Shown piece after piece: positions 8,835-16,300 of a stretch of DNA of 25,861 nt; the first letter of the stretch is position 1, and each line of letters begins with the position of its first letter. The notes beneath the pieces were generated by a model. That model did no database searches and was not told where the DNA came from. It saw nothing but the letters and a program-made list of their open reading frames with translations. This DNA is from DAOTYX01 sp034434635 (GTDB lineage: Bacteria; Chloroflexota; Anaerolineae; B4-G1; DUEL01). The position numbers were made by a program, and so were the translations under genes. The DNA is taken from contig DAOTYX010000013.1 of NCBI GenBank assembly GCA_034434635.1, positions 1-25,861 on the forward strand, in the 5' to 3' direction.

Positions 8835-9619
8835 CGGTACTCCACCCGCATCCCGCGTGCCCGCTCCAGCCCCTTCTCCGCCCCCAGGATGAGCAGGACG
8901 AAGGGCAGGTCCACCAGCGCCGTCAGGCCGCAGGCCACGGCCAGCCAGCGCAACGCGCTGCTCAACGGCCCGGCGGCCAGCCCTTCGCCCAGCACGCCCA
9001 CTGCCAGGGCCGCGAGGAGCAGGAAGAGCAACACCACCGGCCAGGCGCGCATGTCGGAGCGGCTGGGGAGCATCGTGTTGGCGACGGCGAAGGCCAGATA
9101 GGCCCACACCCAGGCGTCGGGGGCGTGCAGTGCCTCCCGCAATCCTGTCACCAATGCCGCCCCGTCGCCAGCGGCCAAGGCCTGCCCGGCTGGCCCCAGC
9201 CGCAGACCCCAGAAGCCGATCAGCAACAGCGCCAGACAACCGACCAGCAGCGGCGCCAGGCCGATCAGCGCCGTCCGCACCGGCCCCGTTCTCTCGACTG
9301 GCACGAACCCCAACTGGATGCGGCCCCCGGTCCGCGCGGGACGCAGGGAGATGCGTCCCACCCGTACCCCCAGCAACCGCCCGGCCAGCGCGTGGCTGAC
9401 CTCGTGCAGCACCACGCCGGGCAACAGCGGCAGGGCATACAGCCACACCGCCACCTCGGGGTCGTTCACCAGGAGCAGCGCCACTCCCTGCAGGTGACGG
9501 TGAATCCAGCGCTCCAGGAGCAGCAGCGGCACAAGCGCCACGGCGAACCAGATGAAGGAGGATGCGGAGAGGGGGAGCAGGGGAGACGCGGAGAAGCGGA
9601 GAAGCGGAGAGGGGGTCAT
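8831..9619 (-). CDS. M50-like HExxH integral membrane protein (copy 1)
   Basis: 262 aa from ATG 9619, whose ATGA overlaps the tpiA stop. The motif is HEVSH (His72-Glu73-His76) in VVLHEVSHALAGRLLGV, with the second motif NTMLPSRSDMRAW (Asp189). It is a membrane protein with about six helices and is paralogous to the next gene: both have PxxLLxG after the motif, and P-S-x-x-D in the second one. The first ~20 residues (LLRFSASPLLPLSAS) are encoded by a GCGGAGAA-type simple repeat. The N-terminus is therefore low-complexity, and the true start or functional N-terminus may lie later, although no good internal start with a ribosome-binding site is visible. Substrate unknown. Confidence 0.72.
   Translation of the reverse strand: MTPSPLLRFSASPLLPLSASSFIWFAVALVPLLLLERWIHRHLQGVALLLVNDPEVAVWLYALPLLPGVVLHEVSHALAGRLLGVRVGRISLRPARTGGRIQLGFVPVERTGPVRTALIGLAPLLVGCLALLLIGFWGLRLGPAGQALAAGDGAALVTGLREALHAPDAWVWAYLAFAVANTMLPSRSDMRAWPVVLLFLLLAALAVGVLGEGLAAGPLSSALRWLAVACGLTALVDLPFVLLILGAEKGLERARGMRVEYR
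9564..9611 (-). repeat. GCGGAGAA octamer tract inside coding sequence
   Basis: On the + strand, GCGGAGAA occurs at 9588-9595 and 9596-9603, GCGGAGAG at 9604-9611, and an outlying copy at 9564-9571. On the minus strand it encodes the Ser/Leu/Pro-rich N-terminus of the first M50-like protein. Confidence 0.7.
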
Positions 9620-10389
9620 CGCGCCTGGAAGGCGGCCAGGCCATAGCGGACGATGGCGGCGAACTCGTCGGCCTTCAGGCTGGCCCCGCCCACCAGCGCC
9701 CCGTCAATCTCCGGCTCGCGCATGAACTCAGCGATGTTGTCGGCCTTGACCGATCCGCCGTACTGGATGCGCACCGCCTGGGCGACCTGGTCGCCGTAAA
9801 GCGCAGCCAGGGTGGCCCGCACCACACCGCCGACGATGCGGTTGGCGTCCGGCCCGTGGGCAGGGACCCCCGTGCCGATGGCCCATATCGGCTCGTAGGC
9901 CAGCACCACGGTGCGTGCCTGTTCGGCGCTGACGTCGCGCAGGGCGGCGCGCACCTGCCCGCCGACGAAGGACTCCGTCCCCCCGGCGCGGTTCTGCTCC
10001 AGGCTCTCCCCCACGCAAAGGATGGGAGTCAGCCCATGGGCCAGGGCGGCGCGCAGTTTGCGGTTTACCTGCTCATCGCTCTCGCCAAATAGCGTGCGTC
10101 GCTCGGAGTGGCCGATGATCACCCCATCGCACAGCCCCTCCAACATCCGTGGCGACACCGCGCCGGTGAACGCTCCCGCCTCCTCCCAGTGGACGTCCTG
10201 CGCGTACAGGCGAATGGGCGAGCCATCCAACGCCCGCCGCACCGCTTCCAGGGCCGGGAACGGCGGGCAGACAGCGATCTCCACTCCCTGCACGTCGTCC
10301 AGCAGCGACCGCAGTTCACCCACCAGGGCCACCGCCTCGGCGATGGTCTTATTCATCTTCCAGTTGCCGGCAATGAACGGTATGCGCAT
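9616..10389 (-). CDS. tpiA: Triosephosphate isomerase
   Basis: Interconverts dihydroxyacetone phosphate and glyceraldehyde-3-phosphate (glycolysis/gluconeogenesis). 257 aa from ATG 10389 (MRIPFIAGNWKMN), the usual length. A longer frame begins at 10437, but its extra codons are a heptamer repeat. Catalytic residues are present: Lys11 in GNWKMN, His in IIGHSERR and Glu in LAYEPIWAIGTG, with the flexible loop 6 intact. Phosphate-binding GGSVKADN and DGALVGGASL follow. Its stop overlaps the start of the first M50-like gene (ATGA). Glycolytic neighbours such as gap and pgk are not in this window. Confidence 0.96.
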   Translation of the reverse strand: MRIPFIAGNWKMNKTIAEAVALVGELRSLLDDVQGVEIAVCPPFPALEAVRRALDGSPIRLYAQDVHWEEAGAFTGAVSPRMLEGLCDGVIIGHSERRTLFGESDEQVNRKLRAALAHGLTPILCVGESLEQNRAGGTESFVGGQVRAALRDVSAEQARTVVLAYEPIWAIGTGVPAHGPDANRIVGGVVRATLAALYGDQVAQAVRIQYGGSVKADNIAEFMREPEIDGALVGGASLKADEFAAIVRYGLAAFQAR

Positions 10390-10400
10390 GTCTAACCCCA

Positions 10401-10435
10401 CAACCTGAAACCTGCAACCTGCAACCCGCAACCTC
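10401..10435 (-). repeat. CAACCTG heptamer tract (reverse of CAGGTTN)
   Basis: Five consecutive 7-bp steps on the + strand: CAACCTG, AAACCTG, CAACCTG, CAACCCG, CAACCTC. On the coding strand this reads as CAGGTTN, as at 3531-3571. It fills the gap between the ferritin-like gene and tpiA. The ferritin-like stop codon (10434-10436) falls inside its last unit. Confidence 0.8.
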
Positions 10436-10946
10436 ACTCCGGCATATCCTGCGCCTTTACGGCCAGCCGACTACCGGTGTCGCCGTACAGCGCTGGGAAC
10501 TCCTCCACGATCTTGGCGATATGGTCGTGCAACTGAGCGCGCAGGAAAGCCTGCACCTGCGGGGAGTGGGCGAAGGTGTTGATCAGGAACTCGAAGGCGG
10601 CATTGGTCTCCGTACTCTCCCACTCGTGTACCATCTGGTAGGCATCCTCCAGGTTCCCAATCCGCTGCAGAAGATGCTCGGGGGAATGCTGCAGCCGTTC
10701 CCGCAGGTCGCGCGCCCACTGTGGGTCGGCAGGCGCAGCCTGCTGCTCAGCGCTGAGTCCGTCACGGATGCGCTCCAGCCAGTGGGCGTGGCTGGCCTCC
10801 TGCGCGGCGTAGTCGCGCCAGAAGCGGGCGATCTGAGGGACGTGGCGGAACTTCGCCTCCAGTCCGCAGTAGATCTGTTCGGCAGCCTCCTCCGCCGCGA
10901 TGGCCAGAGTGAAAAGGGTGTCTATCGTCACCGGTTCTGATGCCAT
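10434..10946 (-). CDS. Ferritin-like/rubrerythrin-type four-helix protein
   Basis: 170 aa; ATG 10946 preceded by GGAGG at 10952-10956. Helix 1 has AIAAEEAAEQIYCGLE (Glu19/Glu20), helix 2 has QEASHAHWLERI (Glu50-x2-His53), and helix 3 has EWESTETNAAFEFLI. The fourth helix, QLHDHIAKIVEE, contains His142 but no glutamate three residues before it. The diiron site is therefore not the textbook E/ExxH/E/ExxH set and may be altered. No C-terminal rubredoxin-type Cys4 domain, so it is not a full rubrerythrin. First gene of the minus-strand cluster with tpiA. A role in iron or peroxide handling is the family expectation only. Confidence 0.72.
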   Translation of the reverse strand: MASEPVTIDTLFTLAIAAEEAAEQIYCGLEAKFRHVPQIARFWRDYAAQEASHAHWLERIRDGLSAEQQAAPADPQWARDLRERLQHSPEHLLQRIGNLEDAYQMVHEWESTETNAAFEFLINTFAHSPQVQAFLRAQLHDHIAKIVEEFPALYGDTGSRLAVKAQDMPE

Positions 10947-10980
10947 AAGTGCCTCCGGTAGCGAGGTCTCTGGTGCGCCT

Positions 10981-11010
10981 ATTATAGCAGAAGTTGAAAA
11001 AAACTGTAAC
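10981..11010 (-). promoter_or_regulatory. Sigma-70-type promoter of the ferritin-like/tpiA cluster
   Basis: On the minus strand there is a perfect TATAAT (10986-10981). With an 18-bp spacer, GTTACA (11010-11005) is a 4/6 match to TTGACA. The spacer contains seven T residues. The start codon lies about 35 bp downstream of the -10 box. It diverges from the + strand promoter at 11016-11044. Confidence 0.6.
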
Positions 11011-11015
11011 CGTGG

Positions 11016-11044
11016 TTGATTTCTTTTCTTGTTTCGAGTACACT
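11016..11044 (+). promoter_or_regulatory. Sigma-70-type promoter for the 942-aa membrane protein
   Basis: TTGATT (11016-11021, 4/6) is followed by a 17-bp spacer and TACACT (11039-11044, 4/6). Transcription would begin near 11051, about 70 bp upstream of ATG 11122. This position argues against the in-frame TTG at 11029 being the start. Confidence 0.5.
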
Positions 11045-11121
11045 GTATTCACCGCCCCGATCTGGTTTTCGGCGCGTCGGCCGTACCGGGTCGGGAATGC
11101 CAGGGCAGGGAGGGCAGGCCG

Positions 11122-13950
11122 ATGGCTGAGAGAGGGGGGAGGTCAGAGAGCACCGTCGGGCGACGCTGGGGCGTAGGAGGAGATCATCCCTGGCTGGCGC
11201 TGGTGGTGGCCGTGTTGCTGGCACAGGCCGCTTTCTGGGGGATGACTGCACTTCTGCACCCTCCCGCCCCGCCCTACCCGATGGTGCGCCTGACGGTGAC
11301 GGGAGAGGGTCACTACCGCGACGCCCGCTGGCCGCAGCCCTTCACGCTGGTCACCACCGACCACGTGACGGTGAGCCTGACCGTCACGCCCCCCCGGCCG
11401 GTCGGCCTGACGTTGCGCGCCTGGGACGAGACCGGGCGGCTTCTGCCGGGCCGGGCTGTCAGCGCGATGTCGGGCCAGGCGGTGGGGCCGCTGACGCCGG
11501 GGCGCAACCTGTTGGTCGCCGAGGGACCACCAGGCCACTTCGCCACCGCGCCGGTCTGGTACCTGCCCCGCGACGCCCCGGATGACTTCTCGCACATCAC
11601 CCGTACCGTCGCCATCACCCTCACACCGGAGCGCATCCAGGCGCTCTACACCGTCCAGTTCGGCCCCGGAGCGCCGCGTGAGGAACTGATCGCCCTGCTG
11701 ACCGGCGAGTCCCCACCCGGCCTGTTTCTCAAGCGGCTCTTCTACGCCACGCAGGAGGGGTTCACTGCCGCCGAATGGACCACCGTGCGCCCTCCCCATC
11801 TGACCGCCGAGGGCGGCCTCTATCAGGTGGAGATCGCCGCTTCCTCAGATGAGCCGTTCTACAATCCCAGCCGCCTGCCCATCCTGCTGGCCATTTCACC
11901 AGCCCCGACAGGGGAGGACAACGGCATCACCCTGCTGCGCCTGGTCGCCGCAGGTGGGGCGCAGTTGCAGACCTGCCAGTTTCCCCCCGACTCCACCGCT
12001 GCCGGGGTGTGGACGTGGGCGCTGGAGCCAGGAGAAGCGCCGCCGCGTGTCCGGTGTCACTTCGGGGCGCAGATTGACCCTACCCGCTCGCCCATCGCCT
12101 GGGGACGGTATCAGTGGACGCGCCTGCTGCAGACGGTGTGGGCCTGGCGCGGCCTGGGTTGGTTGGTGGTATGGAGCCTGCCGCCGCTCACCCCCTGGCT
12201 CTACGGCGCGCTGGCCGTGCTGCCGCTGCTCATCATCCGCCGCATCGTCCAGGGGCCGGTGGTGCGACGCCTGACCACGGCTGGCGTGGGGCTGGCCTTC
12301 GGCGTGGCCTGCGCGGGACTCTCGGCCTGGGCAGCGTCACTGTGGCTGCCGGGGTTGAGTGGCGCCGGGCTGCTGTGGGCTGGTGGACTGGCCAGCCTGG
12401 GGGTCCTGTTCCTGACCTGCTATGAGCCCCCGCCAGCCTGGCGCTGGCCATTGATGACCGCCTGGCCCCTGCTGATTGGCGCGTCGCTGGGGGCGCTCAC
12501 ACGGCCTGGGGAGTGGACCTCCGGCGTGACCCTCGTCTACCGGGCGGCAACCCCACCCCCCGGCGGTTGGACTTCTGGCCTGGTCATCTCCCTGTTCTCT
12601 GCTCCCCTCCTGGCCTTCATCTGGTGGTTGAGCCGGCGCGCCTGGCAGGAACGCGGCGCCACGTCATCCCGCTCTAAGCGATGGTGGGCGTTCCTCCTGG
12701 CTGCCGTCTTCCTCCTGCTGCTGGCCCTGCCCACCGCGGCTGACCCTGTGGACTTCTCGCCAGTGGCTGGGGCGTGGAGCCTCAACCCTGGTCGGGAGCT
12801 GACCCTGCTGACGGTCTGGGTAGGACTTCCCTACGTCGCGCTGACATTGCTGGCGGCGCTTCTCCAGCGCCACGATGAACTGCCAGCAGAGGGAACGGCA
12901 CAGGTCGCCGCTGCGGCCTCTCTGGCCGCTGCGGTCTCCCTGCTTCAGGCCGCTGAGAAGGAGAACCCTGCCGGCCAACAGCGACTGGAGGAGGTGGCCC
13001 GCCGCGAGCGCGAACGGCGCGCCCTGGCGCTCCTCACCCTGCTTCTGGCCGCCTTTGCTGCGGGTCTGCTCCGCCAACCGCTCACCACCTACGCTGCCCT
13101 GTTGCCCGTCGCCCCGCTGCTGGCCTGGGGCGGCTTCCGGCTGCTGCTGCGACCACCTGTCGAGCGCGACCTGCCCTCTGCCCTGCGTGTGCTGCTGGCG
13201 GTGCCGCGCTGGCGGCGTGAACTCACCCGCACTGCCCTGACGCTGCTGGCGGACGGGCGCACCCAGGAGGAGCAGGACGCCGCTCAGGAGGCGTTGCGCC
13301 CGCTGCTGGAGGGGGGACAACGCCGCATCTCCATGGCCGATGTCGTCTTCGCCGCCGACGGCGGGGAGAGTGGCTGGACACGCGGCCTGGTCGCCCTGCG
13401 GCGTGCGCTGCTACTGCTCATCCCCCTCGGGGTGTTCTTCGCCCCGGCTCTCGCCTCCGCCATCGCCGCCCGTTCCGCCACCGCCTTCGGCCCGCTGGAA
13501 GTGCTCTCCGTCTTTCTCGTCCCCTTCGGCCTGCGCTGGCTTCTGCCCGCCTTTGTCCTGGGGTACGGCTTCCCCTATCTGCGTGGTCACAACGGCTGGG
13601 AGAAGGGGCTGTTCCTGGGGCTGGTCATCGCCCTGGCCAACCTGGCGCAGGACACCATCCTCTACGCTCGGAGCACGCAGGATGTGCTGGGGTTGCTGGT
13701 CGAGGGCGGCCTGACGATACTGGTCCTCTCGATCGTCGGCGTCTGGGCTTTCGACTGGCGGCGGGTGGCGGAGGCCGGAGGGCGCTTCTCCCACCTGCGC
13801 ACCCTCTACGGACTCTCCACGCTCACCGGCTATCTGACGAGCCTGTTGCCCCCCGTGGCCGCTATCGTCACCGAGGGGGTGCAGGGACGGCTTACCTCGC
13901 TCCTGCGCGCCTTCGTCGAGATGGTGCTGCCCAATATCAGCCGTTTTTGA
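11122..13950 (+). CDS. Large polytopic membrane protein of unknown function with an extracytoplasmic domain
   Basis: 942 aa from ATG 11122, with GGGAGGG at 11108-11114. A TM helix at about residues 24-45 is followed by roughly 300 residues of Thr/Pro-rich, beta-type sequence with no obvious membrane segment (about 46-350), probably outside the cytoplasmic membrane. About thirteen further helices follow. They are split by a charged, Ala/Glu-rich loop (QAAEKENPAGQQRLEEVARR) and a soluble stretch (DGRTQEEQDAAQEALRPLLE, RRISMADVVFAADG). The C-terminus (LTGYLTSLLPPVAAIVTEGV) looks amphipathic. I see no transporter, kinase or protease motif and cannot assign a family. It heads a same-strand run with two FecR-like lipoproteins, which suggests an envelope function. 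Confidence 0.7.
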   Translation: MAERGGRSESTVGRRWGVGGDHPWLALVVAVLLAQAAFWGMTALLHPPAPPYPMVRLTVTGEGHYRDARWPQPFTLVTTDHVTVSLTVTPPRPVGLTLRAWDETGRLLPGRAVSAMSGQAVGPLTPGRNLLVAEGPPGHFATAPVWYLPRDAPDDFSHITRTVAITLTPERIQALYTVQFGPGAPREELIALLTGESPPGLFLKRLFYATQEGFTAAEWTTVRPPHLTAEGGLYQVEIAASSDEPFYNPSRLPILLAISPAPTGEDNGITLLRLVAAGGAQLQTCQFPPDSTAAGVWTWALEPGEAPPRVRCHFGAQIDPTRSPIAWGRYQWTRLLQTVWAWRGLGWLVVWSLPPLTPWLYGALAVLPLLIIRRIVQGPVVRRLTTAGVGLAFGVACAGLSAWAASLWLPGLSGAGLLWAGGLASLGVLFLTCYEPPPAWRWPLMTAWPLLIGASLGALTRPGEWTSGVTLVYRAATPPPGGWTSGLVISLFSAPLLAFIWWLSRRAWQERGATSSRSKRWWAFLLAAVFLLLLALPTAADPVDFSPVAGAWSLNPGRELTLLTVWVGLPYVALTLLAALLQRHDELPAEGTAQVAAAASLAAAVSLLQAAEKENPAGQQRLEEVARRERERRALALLTLLLAAFAAGLLRQPLTTYAALLPVAPLLAWGGFRLLLRPPVERDLPSALRVLLAVPRWRRELTRTALTLLADGRTQEEQDAAQEALRPLLEGGQRRISMADVVFAADGGESGWTRGLVALRRALLLLIPLGVFFAPALASAIAARSATAFGPLEVLSVFLVPFGLRWLLPAFVLGYGFPYLRGHNGWEKGLFLGLVIALANLAQDTILYARSTQDVLGLLVEGGLTILVLSIVGVWAFDWRRVAEAGGRFSHLRTLYGLSTLTGYLTSLLPPVAAIVTEGVQGRLTSLLRAFVEMVLPNISRF

Positions 13951-14067
13951 GCACGAAAGGCGCGAAAGGCGCGAAAGGCGCGAAAGGCGCGAAAGGCGCG
14001 AAAGGCGCGAAAGGCGCGAAAGGCGCGAAAGACGCGAAAGGCGCGAAAGGCGCGAAAGGCGCGACAA
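13951..14067 (+). repeat. GCGCGAAAG 9-bp tandem array (about 13 copies)
   Basis: It begins on the base after the TGA of the 942-aa gene. Twelve full 9-mers are nearly identical: the first is GCACGAAAG, the tenth is ACGCGAAAG, the rest are GCGCGAAAG. A partial thirteenth, GCGCGACAA, follows. Because the period is a multiple of three, all six frames stay open and give artefactual Lys-Gly-Ala or Leu-Ser-Arg repeat frames. Confidence 0.95.
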
Positions 14068-14088
14068 GAACACAAAGAACACGGGGTT

Positions 14089-14137
14089 CGTGTTTCGTGT
14101 TTCGTGGTCCGTGGTCCGTCGTCCGTCGTCCGTCGTC
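14089..14137 (+). repeat. Graded heptamer tract CGTGTTT to CGTGGTC to CGTCGTC
   Basis: Seven exact 7-bp units: two CGTGTTT, two CGTGGTC, three CGTCGTC. Neighbouring units change stepwise. The CGTGTT core matches the reverse strand of 3647-3674. The tract ends 7 bp before the GGGGAGG ribosome-binding site of the next gene. Confidence 0.85.
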
Positions 14138-14156
14138 TCTCAATGGGGAGGGTACC

Positions 14157-14591
14157 ATGAGACGGTTATGGCTCCTGATCTTGCCGATTGCCATCCTGGT
14201 CGGCCTGAGCGGCTGTGCTCGCGGGGACGAGATAGCCACACCCCCTGCCCTGCCACACTCCGGGCAGCGCCTCCATCTGGAGCGTGGCCTGCTGGAAGGG
14301 GAGCAGGGCCGCGAAGGGGAACCCTATTACATCGAAACCGCTTCCGGCGCTCTCATCCCTGCCCCTGAGCAGCCCGGCACGCGCTTCCTCGTCGCCGTCG
14401 GCGCGGACGGGGTGACGCTGGTACAGGTTCGCCAGGGCACAGTCTGGGTCTGGGCCAACGATGTCTGGGTGAGCCTGGCGGATGGGCAGCAGACCCGCAT
14501 CTGGCCCGGCAGGGCACCGGAGACCCCCTCCGGCGTCTCGGCGTACCTGGACCGCGTCACCTACCTGGCCAACCCACGGTTGGGGGAGTAG
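14157..14591 (+). CDS. Lipoprotein with FecR-like domain
   Basis: 144 aa from ATG 14157 with GGGGAGG at 14145-14151. An in-frame upstream extension exists only because the 9-bp array is open. The signal peptide is RRLWLLILPIAILVG with lipobox LSGC (Cys20). The mature part has a pattern typical of FecR-type beta domains: RFLVAVGADGVTLVQVRQG, then VWVSLADGQQTRIWPG. That is an alternating hydrophobic strand, a G-x-V turn, and a second strand ending in a polar G. It is anchored to the outer face of the membrane if the lipobox works. It lies 9 bp before a second lipoprotein carrying a similar module. Confidence 0.72.
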   Translation: MRRLWLLILPIAILVGLSGCARGDEIATPPALPHSGQRLHLERGLLEGEQGREGEPYYIETASGALIPAPEQPGTRFLVAVGADGVTLVQVRQGTVWVWANDVWVSLADGQQTRIWPGRAPETPSGVSAYLDRVTYLANPRLGE

Positions 14592-14600
14592 GAGGGAAAG

Positions 14601-16286
14601 ATGAGGACAGTGTGGAACTTCTCTGGCTGGCTTCTTGTCGTTACCCTCCTTGCCTCCCTTCTCGCCTGTGTTCCCCCCACTGAGACCCCGACCCTGCCCG
14701 GTGGGCCGCTCAACTCGACACTGGCGCTAGAGTCGGGTGTGGCCACGGCCAGCAATGGGAACGGCAGCACGCGGGCGGGCGGGCTGGCCGTGTCACGGCA
14801 ACCGTCGGGCGTGGCTTACATCCTCACCTTCCCTCAGGGAGACGCGGTGCTGCCGCCCGAGCCGGGCGAGGAGTTCGCCTTCGGCGTCCGCCCCGACGGG
14901 ACGGTGGTCATGCAGGCGCGGGTGGGGCAGATCGAGGCCTCTCCAGACGGCCGGCGGGCTTTCACCGTGCCCCAGGGAGAGGAGTGGCTACTGGCCCCCG
15001 GCACGGCCGAGGTGCTGGCTGGTCGGTGGGTGGCCGGCTCGACGCTGAACGTCGAGGAGTTCGTACCCACGGAGGGGGTCGAGGCTCCCTCTTTCATCGA
15101 GGCCGTGCCCCGCCAGGAGCCGGAGGTGATCACCCCACTGCCCACCACCCCGCCGCTGCCTCCGTCGCCAGAGCCGGTGACTCCCGAGGCTGCCACGCTC
15201 CGTCTCTGGCACCCCTGGGCCTATGAGCCGGAGGGAGAAGCGCTCGTCGCTGCTGTGCGCGCCTTCGAGGCGCGCTACCCGCAGGTGAAGGTCGAGATCG
15301 TGCCGATGGGCTGGACCGGGCTGCGCGAGGCGGTGACGGCCGCGTTGATGGCCGGCACGCCGCCCGACCTGGTCATCGCCTCTTCCGATGACGCCATCGT
15401 CTGGGCTGACCAGGGACTGCTTCAGCCGGTGGACGACCTGGAGGCAGAGGGGCGACTGGGTGATCTCTACCCCGCCGCACTCGACGGGCTGCGCTATGGA
15501 GAGCATCTCTGGGGGGTGCCGCTTCGCGTCGGCGTGGCCGCCCTCTACTATGACCGTCAGCAGGTAGACCCACCGCCGCCCACCAATCGTCAGATGCTCG
15601 AATACCTGACGGCGGGTGTCCCGCTGGCCATCCCCCGCCACTTCTATTACACCTACGGCCTGCTGACCGGGTACGGCGGGACGCTGGTCGCGCCTTCAGG
15701 CGGGGCAGGCTTGGATAGCCAGTTCACCTACGCTTACCTGGACTTCCTGCGCGCCTTGCTGGGAACCGGCAACCTGGTCTACGGTGACCCGGTGGAGGCG
15801 GCCATAGCCTTCCGCGAGGGGCGGGTAGCGATGATCGTGGATGGGTCGTGGATGCTGCCCACGTACCGCGCCGGGCTGGGCGAGCGGCTGGGCGTGGCGC
15901 TCCTGCCCCGCATCGAGGAGACTGGACAGTGGCCCTCGCCGCTGATCGGCAGCGATGTCTGCGTGATCCCGGCGGGGGTCGGCGAGACACAACGACAGGC
16001 TGCGGCCGCTCTTGCCGCTGCCCTGGCCGGTGAGGATTTCCAGCGGCGGATAGCCCAGGACCTGAACACGCTGCCCGCCGCTATCCGCTTTGCCCAGGAG
16101 GACCCGCTCTTGGAGGCCTTCAGCCAGCAGGCCAGGCTGGCGACGCCCGGCGTGGTCCATCCCCGGCGGGCGGAGATCCTCGAGGTGGGCCAGGAGATGG
16201 TGGAGCGGGTGCTGTTGCAGGGGTGGGGGATCGAAGAGGCCATCGCACCAGCGGCGGAGCAGATCGGGGCCCTGCTGTTTCCGTAG
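14601..16286 (+). CDS. Lipoprotein: FecR-like domain fused to family-1 ABC solute-binding domain
   Basis: 561 aa; ATG 14601 behind AGGAGGGA. The signal peptide ends in lipobox LLAC (Cys23). Residues ~60-140 (FAFGVRPDGTVVMQARVG, then FTVPQGEEWLLAPG) repeat the FecR-like pattern of the upstream lipoprotein. A Pro-rich linker (PLPTTPPLPPSPEPVTPE, ~179-196) leads to a solute-binding (SBP_bac_1) domain from about residue 200: LRLWHPWAYEPEGEALV, FEARYPQVKVEIVPMGW, AGTPPDLVIASSDD and VAMIVDGSWMLPTYR. Family members bind sugars for ABC import, but no permease or ATPase gene is in the window. It may serve a distant transporter or act as a sensor. The fusion is unusual. Confidence 0.85.
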   Translation: MRTVWNFSGWLLVVTLLASLLACVPPTETPTLPGGPLNSTLALESGVATASNGNGSTRAGGLAVSRQPSGVAYILTFPQGDAVLPPEPGEEFAFGVRPDGTVVMQARVGQIEASPDGRRAFTVPQGEEWLLAPGTAEVLAGRWVAGSTLNVEEFVPTEGVEAPSFIEAVPRQEPEVITPLPTTPPLPPSPEPVTPEAATLRLWHPWAYEPEGEALVAAVRAFEARYPQVKVEIVPMGWTGLREAVTAALMAGTPPDLVIASSDDAIVWADQGLLQPVDDLEAEGRLGDLYPAALDGLRYGEHLWGVPLRVGVAALYYDRQQVDPPPPTNRQMLEYLTAGVPLAIPRHFYYTYGLLTGYGGTLVAPSGGAGLDSQFTYAYLDFLRALLGTGNLVYGDPVEAAIAFREGRVAMIVDGSWMLPTYRAGLGERLGVALLPRIEETGQWPSPLIGSDVCVIPAGVGETQRQAAAALAAALAGEDFQRRIAQDLNTLPAAIRFAQEDPLLEAFSQQARLATPGVVHPRRAEILEVGQEMVERVLLQGWGIEEAIAPAAEQIGALLFP

Positions 16287-16300
16287 GACGGAGAGAGGGA

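Noticed and set aside
8091..9644. One long 517-aa minus-strand protein
   Set aside because: Its N-terminal half is an Arg/Gly/Ala-rich shadow of the first M50-like gene. The real second gene starts at GTG 8834 with start/stop overlap.
11029..11121. Upstream TTG start of the 942-aa protein
   Set aside because: It falls inside the promoter spacer, and ATG 11122 has a good ribosome-binding site.
13951..14067. Replication iterons or origin
   Set aside because: The 9-mer does not resemble a DnaA box, no AT-rich unwinding region is next to it, and no replication initiator gene is nearby.
13411..14082. Minus-strand frames with Leu-Ser-Arg or Phe-Arg-Ala repeats
   Set aside because: Artefacts of the 9-bp array plus the shadow of the 942-aa gene; no ribosome-binding site and no recognisable domain.
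13947..14156. Upstream extension of the first lipoprotein through the 9-bp array (Lys-Gly-Ala repeats)
   Set aside because: It begins at a TTG overlapping the previous gene's stop. The frame is open only because the repeat length is a multiple of three, and the signal peptide and ribosome-binding site place the start at 14157.
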